Source: Globodera rostochiensis
Taxonomy: Eukaryota; Nematoda; Chromadorea; Rhabditida; Heteroderidae
DNA length: 64,000 nt
NCBI GenBank assembly: GCA_018350325.1
Contig: JAEVLN010000018.1
Span: forward strand, 686,185 to 750,184
Reading direction: 5' to 3'
The notes beneath the pieces are model-generated. The model saw only the letters and a program-made list of their open reading frames with translations. It did no database searches and was not told the DNA's origin. Positions within the stretch are counted from its first letter, which is position 1. Every line of letters starts with the position of its first letter. Made by a program: the position numbers and the translations under genes. Below are positions 42,895-54,688 of this stretch, one piece after another.

Positions 42895-43105
42895 TTATTT
42901 ATTTTGTTTTGCGTCGTATAAATTCTTCTGTACCACGAAATTGCTACCAATTTCTGTGTGCAATTTAATGATGATTTGTCCTTCAATTAATGGTTCTAAA
43001 CAAATTGTGCAAATTCGTTCAGTTTCATCGGCAGAAGCTTCGTCACTTTTAGGTCGGTGGTAAGTTTTCCAAGCGCTGTACCACGGGCCAAGCGATTTGC
43101 CCTGG
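42895..43105 (-). pseudogene. Partial paralogue of the last exon of the gene at 35493-37168
   Basis: The minus strand reads PKSDEASADETERICTICLE followed by PLIEGQIIIKLHTE and a stop near 42895, almost identical to exon 3 of the 35.5-kb gene but preceded by unrelated GDQGKSLGPWYSAWK. An acceptor-like TTTAAAAG lies upstream. No other exon of that gene is found here, so it is a fragment. Confidence 0.6.
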
Positions 43106-43229
43106 TCGCCTTTTAAAAAAAGCATAAATTAGAATTCTGTTTGTAAAAAAAACCCAGAAAACAGGGTTCTAGTCGACTTCACGCGTCCCATGAATGTTTA
43201 CGCGTCTCATGGCCGTCTATGATTGTTCG

Positions 43230-43670
43230 TGCTTTACATTAGGGTTCAGCCCCGACCCCTCGTGGGCGTAAAAATGCCAAGAAAGAACCTGCCCTAAGGG
43301 AAAATGCCAAGAATAAGCTACTAAGTATTTAAATCGAATCTGTTTAACTTACCCGTATTCTAGCGGTTGGTGCGCCGTTAGGCGCACCTAAACCGCTAGT
43401 TATAAAAAGTAAATTACAGAAACCCATATTTCTATTTAATTTTAAATAGGAAATGGCAAAATGACACGCAAAATTCAAAAATTTTACTAGCGCTAACACC
43501 CTCAAAATAAAATCTTTCCGAAAAAATACCACCATTAGGGGTGCTTAACCCGCCCGGATCCAACCCCCGGATACCGGTCCCGGATAATTTGCTCAAAACA
43601 CCCGCATACCGGTCCCGGTTCCGGTTTCGGATACCCGTTCTTGTTCAACCCTACTCATTAGTTTAGAACA
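43230..43670. repeat. Hairpin and word elements before the second chemoreceptor
   Basis: 43240-43262 is an orphan TAGGGTTCAGCCCCGACCCC end. 43360-43399 is a strong hairpin (CTAGCGGTT-GGTGCGCC, loop GTTA, GGCGCACC-TA-AACCGCTAG). 43535-43655 is an element of CCGGATACCGGTCCC words ending GTTCAACCCTA. Confidence 0.6.
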
Positions 43671-43799
43671 AATGTTGAAATGAATGTGAGATTTTTTGTC
43701 GTTGTGTTTCCTAAAGACATGAAATAAAAAAAAATTTCATATTATTTAAAATATTAAAAATTTTAAATATATTGTTGATTATTCAGTTTTATAAAAATA

Positions 43800-45343
43800 A
43801 TGGGTTTTGCCGAATGGTCCAACTCAGTTCAAATTTCAATCTTCTACTTATCCATTTGTCTAAACATCCCGACAATGGCACTTTATATTGCCGAAATTGT
43901 CACAATCGTTCGGCACAAAAAGTTCCACAACTCATTCTATGCCATTTTTGTTACGCGGGCAATTCTGGTAACGAATTTAAATTGATAGAAGTCTAAATTC
44001 AATTTTTATAAAAAACATAATAATTAGAAACATAACTATTTTTAGCTACAAAAAATGTTTCAGGATTTGCTGTACGTGTTGGACTCTTTCTACGGCCAAC
44101 GATTGCCCTCCATAATCGGTGCCGTGCTTTACCCGATTTATTCAATGTTCCCAAATTGGATGCTCGCAATGTTCTTTTTTCTTGGCGGACACACATTCCT
44201 TGCGAATAATTTAGTCACTATTTTTATATTGTTGAATCGATTGACCGCAATTATAATGCCAATGAAACATGAAAAGGTCGTTTTTTAATATTAAAACTAA
44301 TAAAAGCTTCGTATAATAAGCAATTTGTCAATTTTAAGATATGGCAAAAATTTCTTCCGTTTATAATCATTTTTGTTTACTGTGTGCCAATATTCTCGTA
44401 TTGGCCGGTGTTTAAAATGGAAGGAATCCTTAAATTGAACGATCCAAATTCAACCACCGACCGCAGTTTCGCCCTGGCTGAAGCTGGAGATGTAATTTTT
44501 CCAAAAATTTTTTCTTAATTTCTACTTAATAGCTTATGGCAAATTCAGAATTAAATTATTCAACTAAATTTTGCTGAAAACATTTGTTTTCCCTTAAATG
44601 TTCATTAAGGCACCGTACTGCATGTATATAACCTATATTTGTGCCGTTTTCTCTGCAATCTTTATGGTTTTATGCGTTTTACTAAACATTTGCACATTCG
44701 TTGCCTACAAATTACGTATGAAAAAAGTTAGCAAAAACGGGAACAACAAGTTCGACGACATTGAGAAAAAATTGTTGTCTTATGCATTGGCAACTTTTTT
44801 GGGTCATGCGATCGTGGCTAGCATGTTTTTGGTAAACAAAATTTATTAATATTAAAGTTAACCAACTTTAAAACAAACATAGACTTATCTAGCTAATTGC
44901 AATTCTGTGATTAGCAAATAAATATATTTTTAAAATATCACAGATTTCCATTCTTACAAACATGGCTGACCCGAAAATACAGGCCATCGTATTCATCTAC
45001 TACCCAATGGTTATGGACACAGGTGATAGGAATTGAAGAAATCTTGGGGTTTCAAACCTAATTCTTGACCCATTAAAATTTGAATAATGAAATTTAAACG
45101 GTCACATCACCAACAGGTACTGTAGTGCTCTCCAGCTGGTTTCTGTTGTGGGCCAGCGGCACATTCCGCCAACAGCTGATCAAAGATTTTGGCATTATTC
45201 GCAAGACAAATATTCAAAATATTCGTGTCGATGCAATGGAGGGGCCCCAAAACATTAATCTTCAGCCAGTTGGAAGAGCTGTTGGCCATCAATTGCAGAA
45301 CAGAATTTGTAGTTCCGTACAACAATTGCCAGCAATTTCTTGA
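43800..45343 (+). CDS. Srg/Srv-like serpentine chemoreceptor (7TM GPCR), six exons
   Basis: Exons: 43800-43967, 44064-44276, 44339-44491, 44610-44831, 44944-45022 and 45117-45343 (354 codons, 353 aa), all GT-AG. Intron phases match the paralogue at 6851-9093, and exon lengths match except for small in-frame changes. TM1 starts at residue 10 (SVQISIFYLSICLNIPTMAL). The HNSFYAIFVTRAIL loop, LLNRLTAIIMPMKH after TM3, and the TM4-TM7 segments are all readable. The start is the only Met before TM1. The introns are compact (62-118 nt), whereas the paralogue has two inflated ones. The gene has no lesion and probably encodes a functional chemosensory receptor. It is transcribed rightwards towards the satellite, which begins 60 bp after its stop codon. 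Confidence 0.88.
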
Positions 45344-45405
45344 AATTCAGTTTAAATCAAAACAAAAGCTTAGTTAAGATAATCATAAAAACTTCCTTAG
45401 TTCCT

Positions 45406-48400
45406 AAAATACGGTAAACGGAATTACGGAATGCCCAAAAATACAAAATTCCCTAAAAAATACAGAACACGGAATTACGGAATGCCCAAAAATACAAAAT
45501 TCCCTAAAAAATACGGAACACGGAATTACGGAATGCCCAAGAAATACGGTACACGGAATTACGGAATGCCCAAAAAATACGGAACACGGAATTACGGAAT
45601 GCCAAAAATACAAAATTCCCTAAAAAATACGGAACACGGAATTACGGAATGCCCAAAAATACAAAATTCCCTAAAAAATACGGAACACGGAATTACGGAA
45701 TGCCAAAAATACAAAATTCCCTAAAAAATACGGAACACGAATTACGGAATGCCCAAGAAATACGGTACACGGAATTACGGAATGCCCAAAAAATACGGAA
45801 CACGGAATTACGGAATGCCCAAGAAATACGGTACACGGAATTACGGAATGCCCAAAAAATACGGAACACGGAATTACGGAATGCCAAAAATACAAAATTC
45901 CCTAAAAAATACGGAACACGGAATTACGGAATGCCCAAAAATACAAAATTCCCTAAAAAATACGGAACACGGAATTACGGAATGCCCAAGAAATACGGTA
46001 CACGGAATTACGGAATACCCAAAAATACGGTACACGGAATTACGGAATGCCCAAAAATACAAAATTCCCTAAAAAATACGAACACGGAATTACGGAATGC
46101 CCAAAAATACAAATTCCCTAAAAAATACGGAACACGGAATTACGGAATGCCAAATACAAAATGCCCAAAAAAATACGGAACACGGATTACGGAATGCCCA
46201 AAATACAAAATTCCCTAAAAAATACGGAACACGGAATTACGAATGCCCAGAATACGGTACACGGAATTACGAAGGCCCAAAAAATACTGAACACGGAATT
46301 ACGGAATGCCCAAAAATACAAAATTCCCTAAAAAATACGAACACGGAATTACGGAATGCCCAAAAAGACAAAATTCCCTAAAAAATACGGAACACGGAAT
46401 TACGGAATGCCCAAGAAATACGGTACACGGAATTACGGAATGCCCAAAAAATACGGAACACGGAATTACGGAATGCCAAAAATACAAAATTCCCTAAAAA
46501 ATACGGAACACGGAATTACGGAATGCCCAAAAAATACAAAATTCCCTAAAAAATACGGAACACGGAATTACGGAATGCCAAAAATACAAAATTCCCTAAA
46601 AAAATACGGAACACGAATTACGGAATGCCAAGAAATACGGTACACGAATTACGGAATGCCCAAAAAATACGGAACACGGAATTACGGAATGCCCAAGAAA
46701 TACGGTACACGGAATTACGGAATGCCCAAAAATACGGAACACGGAATTACGGAATGCCAAAAATACAAAATTCCCTAAAAAATACGGAACACGGAATTAC
46801 GGAATGCCCAAAAATACAAAATTCCCTAAAAATACGGAACACGGAATTACGGAATGCCCAAGAAATACGGTACACGGAATTACGGAATACCCAAAAAATA
46901 CGGTACACGGAATTACGGAATGCCCAAAAATACAAAATTCCCTAAAAAATACGGAACACGGAATTACGGAATGCCCAAAAAATACGGTACACGGAATTAC
47001 GAAATGCCCAAAAAATACGGTACACGGAATTACGGAATACCCAAAAAATACGGTACACGGAATTACGGAATGCCCAAAAAATACGGTACACGGAATTACG
47101 AAATGCCCAAAAAATACGGTACACGGAATTACGGAATACCAAAAAAATACGGTACACGGAATTACGGAATGCCCAAAATACAAAATGCCCAAAAAAATAC
47201 GGAACACGGAATTACGGAATGCCCAAAATACAAAATTCCCTAAAAAATACGGAACACGGAATTACGGAATGCCCAAGAAATACGGTACACGGAATTACGG
47301 AATGCCCAAAAAATACGGAACACGGAATTACGGAATGCCCAAAAATACAAAATTCCCTAAAAAATACAGAACACGGAATTACGGAATGCCCAAAAATACA
47401 AAATTCCCTAAAAAATACGGAACACGGAATTACGGAATGCCCAAGAAATACGGTACACGGAATTACGGAATGCCCAAAAAATACGGAACACGGAATTACG
47501 GAATGCCAAAAATACAAAATTCCCTAAAAAATACGGAACACGGAATTACGGAATGCCCAAAAATACAAAATTCCCTAAAAAATACGGAACACGGAATTAC
47601 GGAATGCCAAAAATACAAAATTCCCTAAAAAATACGGAACACGAATTACGGAATGCCCAAGAAATACGGTACACGGAATTACGGAATGCCCAAAAAATAC
47701 GGAACACGGAATTACGGAATGCCCAAGAAATACGGTACACGGAATTACGGAATGCCCAAAAAATACGGAACACGGAATTACGGAATGCCAAAAATACAAA
47801 ATTCCCTAAAAAATACGGAACACGGAATTACGGAATGCCCAAGAAATACGGTACACGGAATTACGGAATGCCCAAAAAATACGGAACACGGAATTACGGA
47901 ATGCCAAAAATACAAAATTCCCTAAAAAATACGGAACACGGAATTACGGAATGCCCAAAAATACAAAATTCCCTAAAAAATACGGAACACGGAATTACGG
48001 AATGCCCAAGAAATACGGTACACGGAATTACGGAATACCCAAAAAATACGGAACACGGAATTACGGAATGCCCAAGAAATACGGTACACGGAATTACGGA
48101 ATGCCCAAAAAATACGGAACACGGAATTACGGAATGCCAAAAATACAAAATTCCCTAAAAAATACGGAACACGGAATTACGGAATGCCCAAAAATACAAA
48201 ATTCCCTAAAAAATACGGAACACGGAATTACGGAATGCCCAAGAAATACGGTACACGGAATTACGGAATACCCAAAAAATACGGTACACGGAATTACGGA
48301 ATGCCCAAAAATACAAAATTCCCTAAAAAATACGGAACACGGAATTACGGAATGCCCAAAAAATACGGTACACGGAATTACGAAATGCCCAAAAAATACG

Positions 48401-50031
48401 GTACACGGAATTACGGAATACCCAAAAAATACGGTACACGGAATTACGGAATGCCCAAAAAATACGGTACACGGAATTACGAAATGCCCAAAAAATACGG
48501 TACACGGAATTACGGAATACCAAAAAAATACGGTACACGGAATTACGGAATGCCCAAAATACAAAATGCCCAAAAAAATACGGAACACGGAATTACGGAA
48601 TGCCCAAAATACAAAATTCCCTAAAAAATACGGAACACGGAATTACGGAATGCCCAAGAAATACGGTACACGGAATTACGGAATGCCCAAAAAATACGGA
48701 ACACGGAATTACGGAATGCCCAAGAAATACGGTACACGGAATTACGGAATGCCCAAAAAATACGGAACACGGAATTACGGAATGCCAAAAATACAAAATT
48801 CCCTAAAAAATACGTAACACGGAATTACGGAATGCCCAAGAAATACGGTACACGGAATTACGGAATGCCCAAAAAATACGGAACACGGAATTACGGAATG
48901 CCAAAAATACAAAATTCCCTAAAAAATACGGAACACGGAATTACGGAATGCCCAAAAATACAAAATTCCCTAAAAAATACGGAACACGGAATTACGGAAT
49001 GCCCAAGAAATACGGTACACGGAATTACGGAATACCCAAAAAATACGGTACACGGAATTACGGAATGCCCAAAAATACAAAATTCCCTAAAAAATACGGA
49101 ACACGGAATTACGGAATGCCCAAAAAATACGGTACACGGAATTACGAAATGCCCAAAAAATACGGTACACGGAATTACGGAATACCCAAAAAATACGGTA
49201 CACGGAATTACGGAATGCCCAAAATACAAAATGCCCAAAAAAATACGGAACACGGAATTACGGAAATGCCCAAGAAATACGGTACACGGAATTACGGAAT
49301 GCCCAAAAAATACGGTACACGGAATTACGGAATGCCTAAAAATACGGTACACGGAATTAGGGAATGCCCAAAAATACAAAATTCCCTAAAAAATACGGAA
49401 CACGGAATTACGGAATGCCCAAAAAATACGGTACACGGAATTACGAAATGCCCAAAAAATACGGTACACGGAATTACGGAATACCCAAAAAATACGGTAC
49501 ACGGAATTACGGAATGCCCAAAATACAAAATGCCCAAAAAAATACGGAACACGGAATTACGGAATGTCCAAAAAATACGGAACACGGAATTACGGAAATG
49601 CCCAAGAAATACGGTACACGGAATTACGGAATGCCCAAAAAATACGGTACACGGAATTACGGAATGCCTAAAAATACGGTACACGGAATTAGGGAATCCC
49701 CAAAAATACAAAATTCCCTAAAAAATACGGAACACGGAATTACGGAATGCCCAAAAAATACGGTACACGGCTTTACGGAATGCCCAAAAAATACGGTACA
49801 CGGAATTACGGAATACACAAAAAATACGGTACACGGAATTACGGAATGCCCAAAATACAAAATGCCCAAAAAAATACGGAACACGGAATGCCCAAAAAAT
49901 ACGGTACACGGAATTACGGAATGCCTAAAAATACGGTACACGGAATTAGGGAATGCCTAAAAAATACGGCACACGGAATTACGGAATCCCCAAAAAATAC
50001 GGAACACGGATTTACGGAATGCCCAAAAAAG
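45406..50031. repeat. 4.6-kb satellite of 33-bp and 51-bp units
   Basis: The core unit is 33 bp: AATGCCCAAGAAATACGGTA followed by CACGGAATTACGG. A longer 51-bp variant inserts an ACAAAATTCCCTAAAAA-type segment. The two kinds alternate irregularly, with higher-order copies: 46804-47243 recurs at 48184-48624, and 45649-45897 recurs at 47553-47801. The 33-bp unit has no stop in the plus frames and is open in several minus frames, so long repetitive frames (MPKKYGTRNYG and others) appear on both strands. Units near the right edge are more diverged. It begins after the chemoreceptor gene and ends inside HTH-gene copy 4. Confidence 0.93.
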
Positions 50032-50595
50032 CGTTTCTTTTTTCCAAAAATTTTTTCAAAATTTTTTTCTTTTCGTAATCGGATATCCTTTCTGTATATA
50101 AAATAAATTTGGTTTAATCTTTTACAAAATTATAATCAAAAATACGCACTTTTTGTTATTTTCTTTTTAGATTTTTGTTGCTCTTCATTTGATAAAGAAT
50201 CAAACTTTTCTTCAAATTCGTTGCTTTTTCCATGATCGGAAGAACTAAGACTGGAATTTAATGAATATTCTTCGTTCAACAAATATTCTTCTTGATCTTG
50301 AACTGCTCCATCCTCTGTTTCTTGTTTTACTTGAACTGCTCCATCATATATTTCATGTTTTACTTGAACTGCTCCATCATATGTTTCTTGTTTTACTTGA
50401 ACAGCTCCATCCTCTGTTTCTTGTTTTACTTGAACTGCTTCATGATCTTTTTCTTGTTTTACTTGAACTGCTACATAATATTCTCTACCATAATCACTGG
50501 TTTCTTCATGAGGTTCCTCTTTAATTCTTAGTAATGTAAACCCCGATGATTGATTTCCTCCTCCAAATGATTGTTGCTTATAAGGAAGGCTCAAC
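50032..50595 (-). pseudogene. Tandem-HTH gene, copy 4, cut off by the satellite
   Basis: Exon A (50150-50595) is present with five VKQE/VKHE units and RIKEEPHEETSDYGREYY. A 4-nt insertion near its start (AAGG) shifts the frame relative to copies 2 and 3. Only the first 45-55 nt of exon B (ISDYEKKKILKK region, 50032-50087) remain before the satellite begins. Exons C-E are not found in the window. Confidence 0.8.
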
Positions 50596-50599
50596 CTTA

Positions 50600-51190
50600 A
50601 ATTTAAATAAATATTTCATGAAGGGGCCTGCCAATGGATTTGTTCCATATCCCCGAGTTTTGTTCCCTTTTCACCGATTTGTTCACTTTTGCCCGATTGT
50701 TCAATTTTAAAAGATATCAAAACGTCGACATGAAGTTTGGGCACCGGGAAGATTGTGCACCAGAAGTTTAGGCACCGCAATACAAATTTTAAAAAACACA
50801 TTATAAAAAAGCATTCATTCTTGACTTGTTTTGTACATTATTGCATGGAATTTAATTTTCGACAAACAAAAGTCTTGAGTTCTAATTAGAGTTGGTCGGG
50901 ACCGGGATTTTTGGGAAAGGGACCGGGATTGACCGTGAAAATCGGGATCGTGACCAGCATTTTGAACTGGGATCGGGAAAAACCGGGACTGGAAATCTTC
51001 AACTGTTTTAAAACCTCATGGCCACGAAGGAAAATCACTTTAAGCCATAATGGTTTTTAAATGCTTACGATAAAAGCTCCAAAGTGTTTATGAGAGCCTA
51101 GGATGACGAAAATTTAAAATGTTATTTTTTTAAATTTGTATTGCGGTGCCCAAAATTTCCGATGCACAAACTTCCCCCGCCATCAAAACA
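50600..51190. other. Intergenic with GGGACCGGGATT-word island
   Basis: 50890-50995 is built of GGGACCGGGATTTTTGGGA words. The rest is AT-rich without a supported gene. The phrase GAAGTTTGGGCACCG and related words (50730-50780 and 51145-51170) are mirrored, so a larger inverted-repeat element of about 440 bp may span 50730-51175. Confidence 0.45.
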
Positions 51191-51910
51191 ACCAAAAAAA
51201 AAATTATAAAAACAAACTCAGAAATGCTATCAATTGTGTGATGCGTTTGAACCCAATTTTGAAGAAAATTAAGAATAATTAAAAAATAACGGCACCCGGT
51301 CTGTGACCTGCCCCAACTCGTTTCCGTCAACGGATCGGCATAGAACAAATTGTCATTTTACTATCTTCAATGACATACTTTTTGACGGTGTTGAAGTACC
51401 CTTCGTTTGCAAATTGTTCTTCCACAATTCTGCAAAAATATCATTGGGTGACGACAATAATTCATTTGTTAAGCAAAAACAAATGAAAAAATATAAGAGA
51501 TATGTCATTATAAACCGGACCTAAAATTTTTCTTTAAATATGACAAGACATTCATTATTAATAGTATTTCTCAATTTCCTTAAAAAAAATTTTTGTGAAA
51601 ATTAATTTGACAAAAAAGTGACATTAACTTCTAATTTTTTATAATGGAGAAAACATCTCAAGATGTAAAAAATGTCCTAATTTTCTGCTCTTAAACTTTG
51701 GCGTTGGGTCGTTTCTTATATTCCGCTAGGGTGTTTCTTAAATCCGCCGCATATATTTTATAAAGTAGTTTTAGACATAATATCTTTACAAAAATTTTGT
51801 TAATCAATAAAAATTTCTATTCTGTCATTGATTTTGCCAGTAAAAAAATGATCAAAATTGACAAACATTGCAAAAATTGCAAATCTTTGTTAGTATTTTC
51901 TGAAAAAATA
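51190..51910. other. Upstream flank of HTH copy 4 and dispersed repeat
   Basis: 51190-51560 matches the conserved flank of the other HTH copies (28135-28440 and 39950-40260), with an unrelated 50-bp replacement near 51290-51340. 51700-51785 is the CGTTTCTTAAATCCGCC repeat. Confidence 0.5.
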
Positions 51911-51916
51911 TGCTGA

Positions 51917-52031
51917 ATAATAGAGCCCCCCTCCCTACTTTATTAGAGTCCCCCCCCCCCCTAAAATAGAGCTCCTCTTTTTTTTGGGGGGGGGGGGGTG
52001 AACAAAAGAGCCCCCGGGGGCTCTATTTTAG
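51917..52031. mobile_element. Foldback element with AATAGAGCCCCC ends, second copy
   Basis: Same inverted ends and C/G tracts as 41036-41158, in the same relative position upstream of an HTH gene copy. Confidence 0.7.
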
Positions 52032-52239
52032 AAAATACGGTAATCAGATATTTTAATAAGCTTAAACAATTACTAACCCGAAGAGATAAAAAAGTTAGTA
52101 GAATAAATTTTAAAATTAAATTGAACGAGAGAAATAGCATAGTTATGAATGAACTAAAATGTGGCCAATGGTATCACCCATAAAATGTTCAATGTCTACT
52201 TGGTATTAAATTTTTTTATTTAACATTTTATATAGACAA

Positions 52240-52545
52240 GAAAACTCCTTATGAAAATCATTTCATATACACAAGAATTCCTTATGAAACGCACGACTTT
52301 TTGTGGATGTTGGCTTCATCATTAGTGGCTTTGGCCATCCGCTTGGCCAATTAATTTGGAATAAGATAAAATAGCATCGATTTAATATTTGCTATACACG
52401 AAATTAAATATTTATTCAATTTTTATACACAAGAATTCCTTATGAAAAGCACGACTTTTTGTGAATGTTGGCTTCATGGCATTGGCGCCATAATGCATCC
52501 GCATAGTTTGGGCCCGAATCGCTGTCTCAATTGCGCGTCATTTGC
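52240..52545 (+). pseudogene. Third array of signal-peptide-like gene starts
   Basis: Repeats of AATTCCTTATGAAA(A/C)GCACGAC lie near 52275 and 52435, with degraded MLASSLVALA-type words. The array is shorter than those at 29210 and 41340 because of internal deletions. One frame from 52443 reads through into CWLHGIGAIMHPHSLGPNRC by deletion, which is unlikely to be meaningful. Confidence 0.4.
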
Positions 52546-52679
52546 CGAAGCATTAAATAAAAATTGCTCTTTTTTATAAGCCAAAAATAAACGCCTTCAG
52601 AACACCCTCTTCTCAGGGATGGCGTCCGGAGCGGGTGGTTTCGGCCCCTTCGTTTCGTCACCAGTGGCATTTGAAGTGC

Positions 52680-53190
52680 CATAACTCTTTGTTGGGATTT
52701 TGTCGTTTTTTGAAGGAGTCGGGATTTTGTCATTTTGGGTGAGTCGGGATTTTGGCGGGTCGGGATTTTGTCGTTTTTTGAAGGAGTCGGGATTTTGTCG
52801 GGTCGAGATTTTGTCGGGTCGAGATTTTGTCGTTTTTTGAAGGAATTGGGATTTTGTCATTTTGGGTGAATCGGGATTTTGTCGTTTTTTGAAGGAGTCG
52901 GGATTTTGTCGGGTCGGTGTTTTGTCGGCTCGAGATTTTGTCGTTTTTTGAAGGAGTCGGGATTTTGTCGTTTTTTGAAAGAGTCGGGATTTTGTCGGGT
53001 CGGTGTTCTGTCGGGTTGAGATTTTGTCGTTTTTTGAAGGAGTTGGGATTTTGTCATTTTGGGTGAATCGGGATTTTGTCGTTTTTTGAAGGAGTCGGGA
53101 TTTTGTCGGGTCGGTGTTTTGTTGGGTCGAGATTTTGTCGTTTTTTGAAAGAGTCGGGATTTTGTCGGGTCGGTGTTTTGTTGCGCGCCA
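52680..53190. repeat. Minisatellite of TTTTGTCG-containing units
   Basis: Many copies of GGGATTTTGTCGTTTTTTGA, AGGAGTC and GGGTCGGTGTTTTGTCGGGT words in higher-order arrangement over about 500 bp. The homologous locus at 41880-41940 has only one to two units, so the expansion occurred after the segments separated. Confidence 0.85.
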
Positions 53191-53670
53191 ATAAATTGGG
53201 TACCAATCGAAAGCGCTATATGTTTAGAAGCTATTATATTTGCATTATATCTAATGCAAGGTTTTTCGTTTTTATTCTATTTTTATAATTTATTATTAGG
53301 GCTTTTATTTTTAAGGCCTATTTTTCTGCTGGTTTGGCTCAAAGAATGCATTTTTAGCATGATTCGAAGCTCATAGAGTGGCCTTTATAATGCATATTTT
53401 TGCTGTTTTGAGGGGTTTTTGTGTTCCTATTATGCCAATTTCGACACTATGCCTTTTTTGAACTTTTTGTGCCTATTTCTTCGAAAAATTCTTTTAAAAA
53501 ATGCTAATAAATCGAACCCCCGCCCTCTCTTAAAAGTCGTTTTTTGTCAATTTCCAAAATTTCGTCAAGAGATTTATGGATGTGAGCTAGAAATGTTTGA
53601 AGATTCCTTTCAGCATTCAATTTTGTCCTTTTAGCTTAATGAATTAAAATAAACTTTCAAAATTTTATTT
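53191..53670. repeat. Copy of the 41940-42260 repeat
   Basis: 53185-53510 (AATAAATTGGGTACCAATCG and onwards) matches 41945-42260 with small indels. No coding frame is credible. Confidence 0.6.
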
Positions 53671-53675
53671 GAAAT

Positions 53676-54340
53676 CAGGGTTCCCAGATGAAAATTTTCA
53701 AAAGCCTCATTTATGGCCAAAAACCTCATTTTGCCAAAGCTTTATTTAACCGGTAAATAGTGAATCTGAAATGTTCAAATGCCATATTTTTGATTATCCA
53801 TGATCAATGTAAGCTGGGCCAGCGATTTCACAATTTCAACTTTCAATAAATTGCGGACATCCGTCCATTGTGCTAAAATCATGTTTTTTTGCGCGCGGTT
53901 TTCCCAAATACTTTTTTAGTGGGGGGGGGGGGGGGGGGTCGGACGGTGTCGATAGGCGCCGCCGAGAAAATTTTTCGCATTTTTGACTCGATTTTTTAAG
54001 AGATTACAAAAATTTGCAGAAGATGTGATGCTTTTTTTGCTTTAAAAAAAAATTGAAATGGGGTTTTTTATTAAGAAAATTCCCAATTATTTCAAACCCT
54101 TTTTCATTAAAAATGAAAATACACAGAAAATACTCAAAATTTAATAAAAAATTTACATTCCACCAGTGCAATTCTCAAAAAAACATACAAAAATCCTCAA
54201 AACACACAAAAAGCTGCAAAAATCATCATGAGCATCCAAAAAACACCAAAAAGCATCAAATCTTCATTTTAAAAATTTAGCCTCATTGGCATTCCCAAAA
54301 ACACCAAAATGAGGCTAAAACCTCAGATCTGGGGACCCTG
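53676..54340. mobile_element. Terminal-inverted-repeat element, about 665 bp
   Basis: Left end CAGGGTTCCCAGATG, right end CAGATCTGGGGACCCTG. CCTCATT/AATGAGG words are mirrored inside. A poly-G tract of about 18 (53921-53938) and the GTCGATAGGCGCCGCC repeat lie within. No transposase is seen. A target duplication is not evident. Confidence 0.6.
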
Positions 54341-54688
54341 ATTATCTGCCCTTGACATGCCCTAAACAGTGGGATATGACAGAATTATTTTCTTTTAATT
54401 ATACTCTAATTAAATAAACCCTTCATTTCTGATATGAAAAATATTTTTTTCGCAATTCTCTAATTTTTGTTTACAATTACAGCTAATAGTGCGCAGAGTC
54501 TAATTGGTACATGCATTTTTTGTTAAAGTCTGGGTAGCAGGAGCTCGTATATAGTGTTCGGCAAATGCAGTTTTTTGGATTTCGGTAAAATATTAAAGCA
54601 TTCGAAAAAATATATATAAATTTTAAATTAATCATAATAAACATAGGTATTACAATCTAAAATCTCATATTTTCAAACTTACAACACA

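Noticed and set aside
45431..49960. Long repetitive open frames on both strands (MPKKYGTRNYG-type and FRNSVYRIFWA-type proteins)
   Set aside because: They follow from a 33-bp satellite unit without stops. Frames change at 1-nt indels, several frames are open at once on both strands, and no start context or splice structure supports a gene.
45406..50031. CRISPR array
   Set aside because: The units are contiguous satellite repeats without unique spacers, and the genome is eukaryotic.
52690..53060. Minus-strand frames of KTTKSQ and RQNPDSFKKRQNP repeats
   Set aside because: These are translations of the TTTTGTCG minisatellite, with no gene features.
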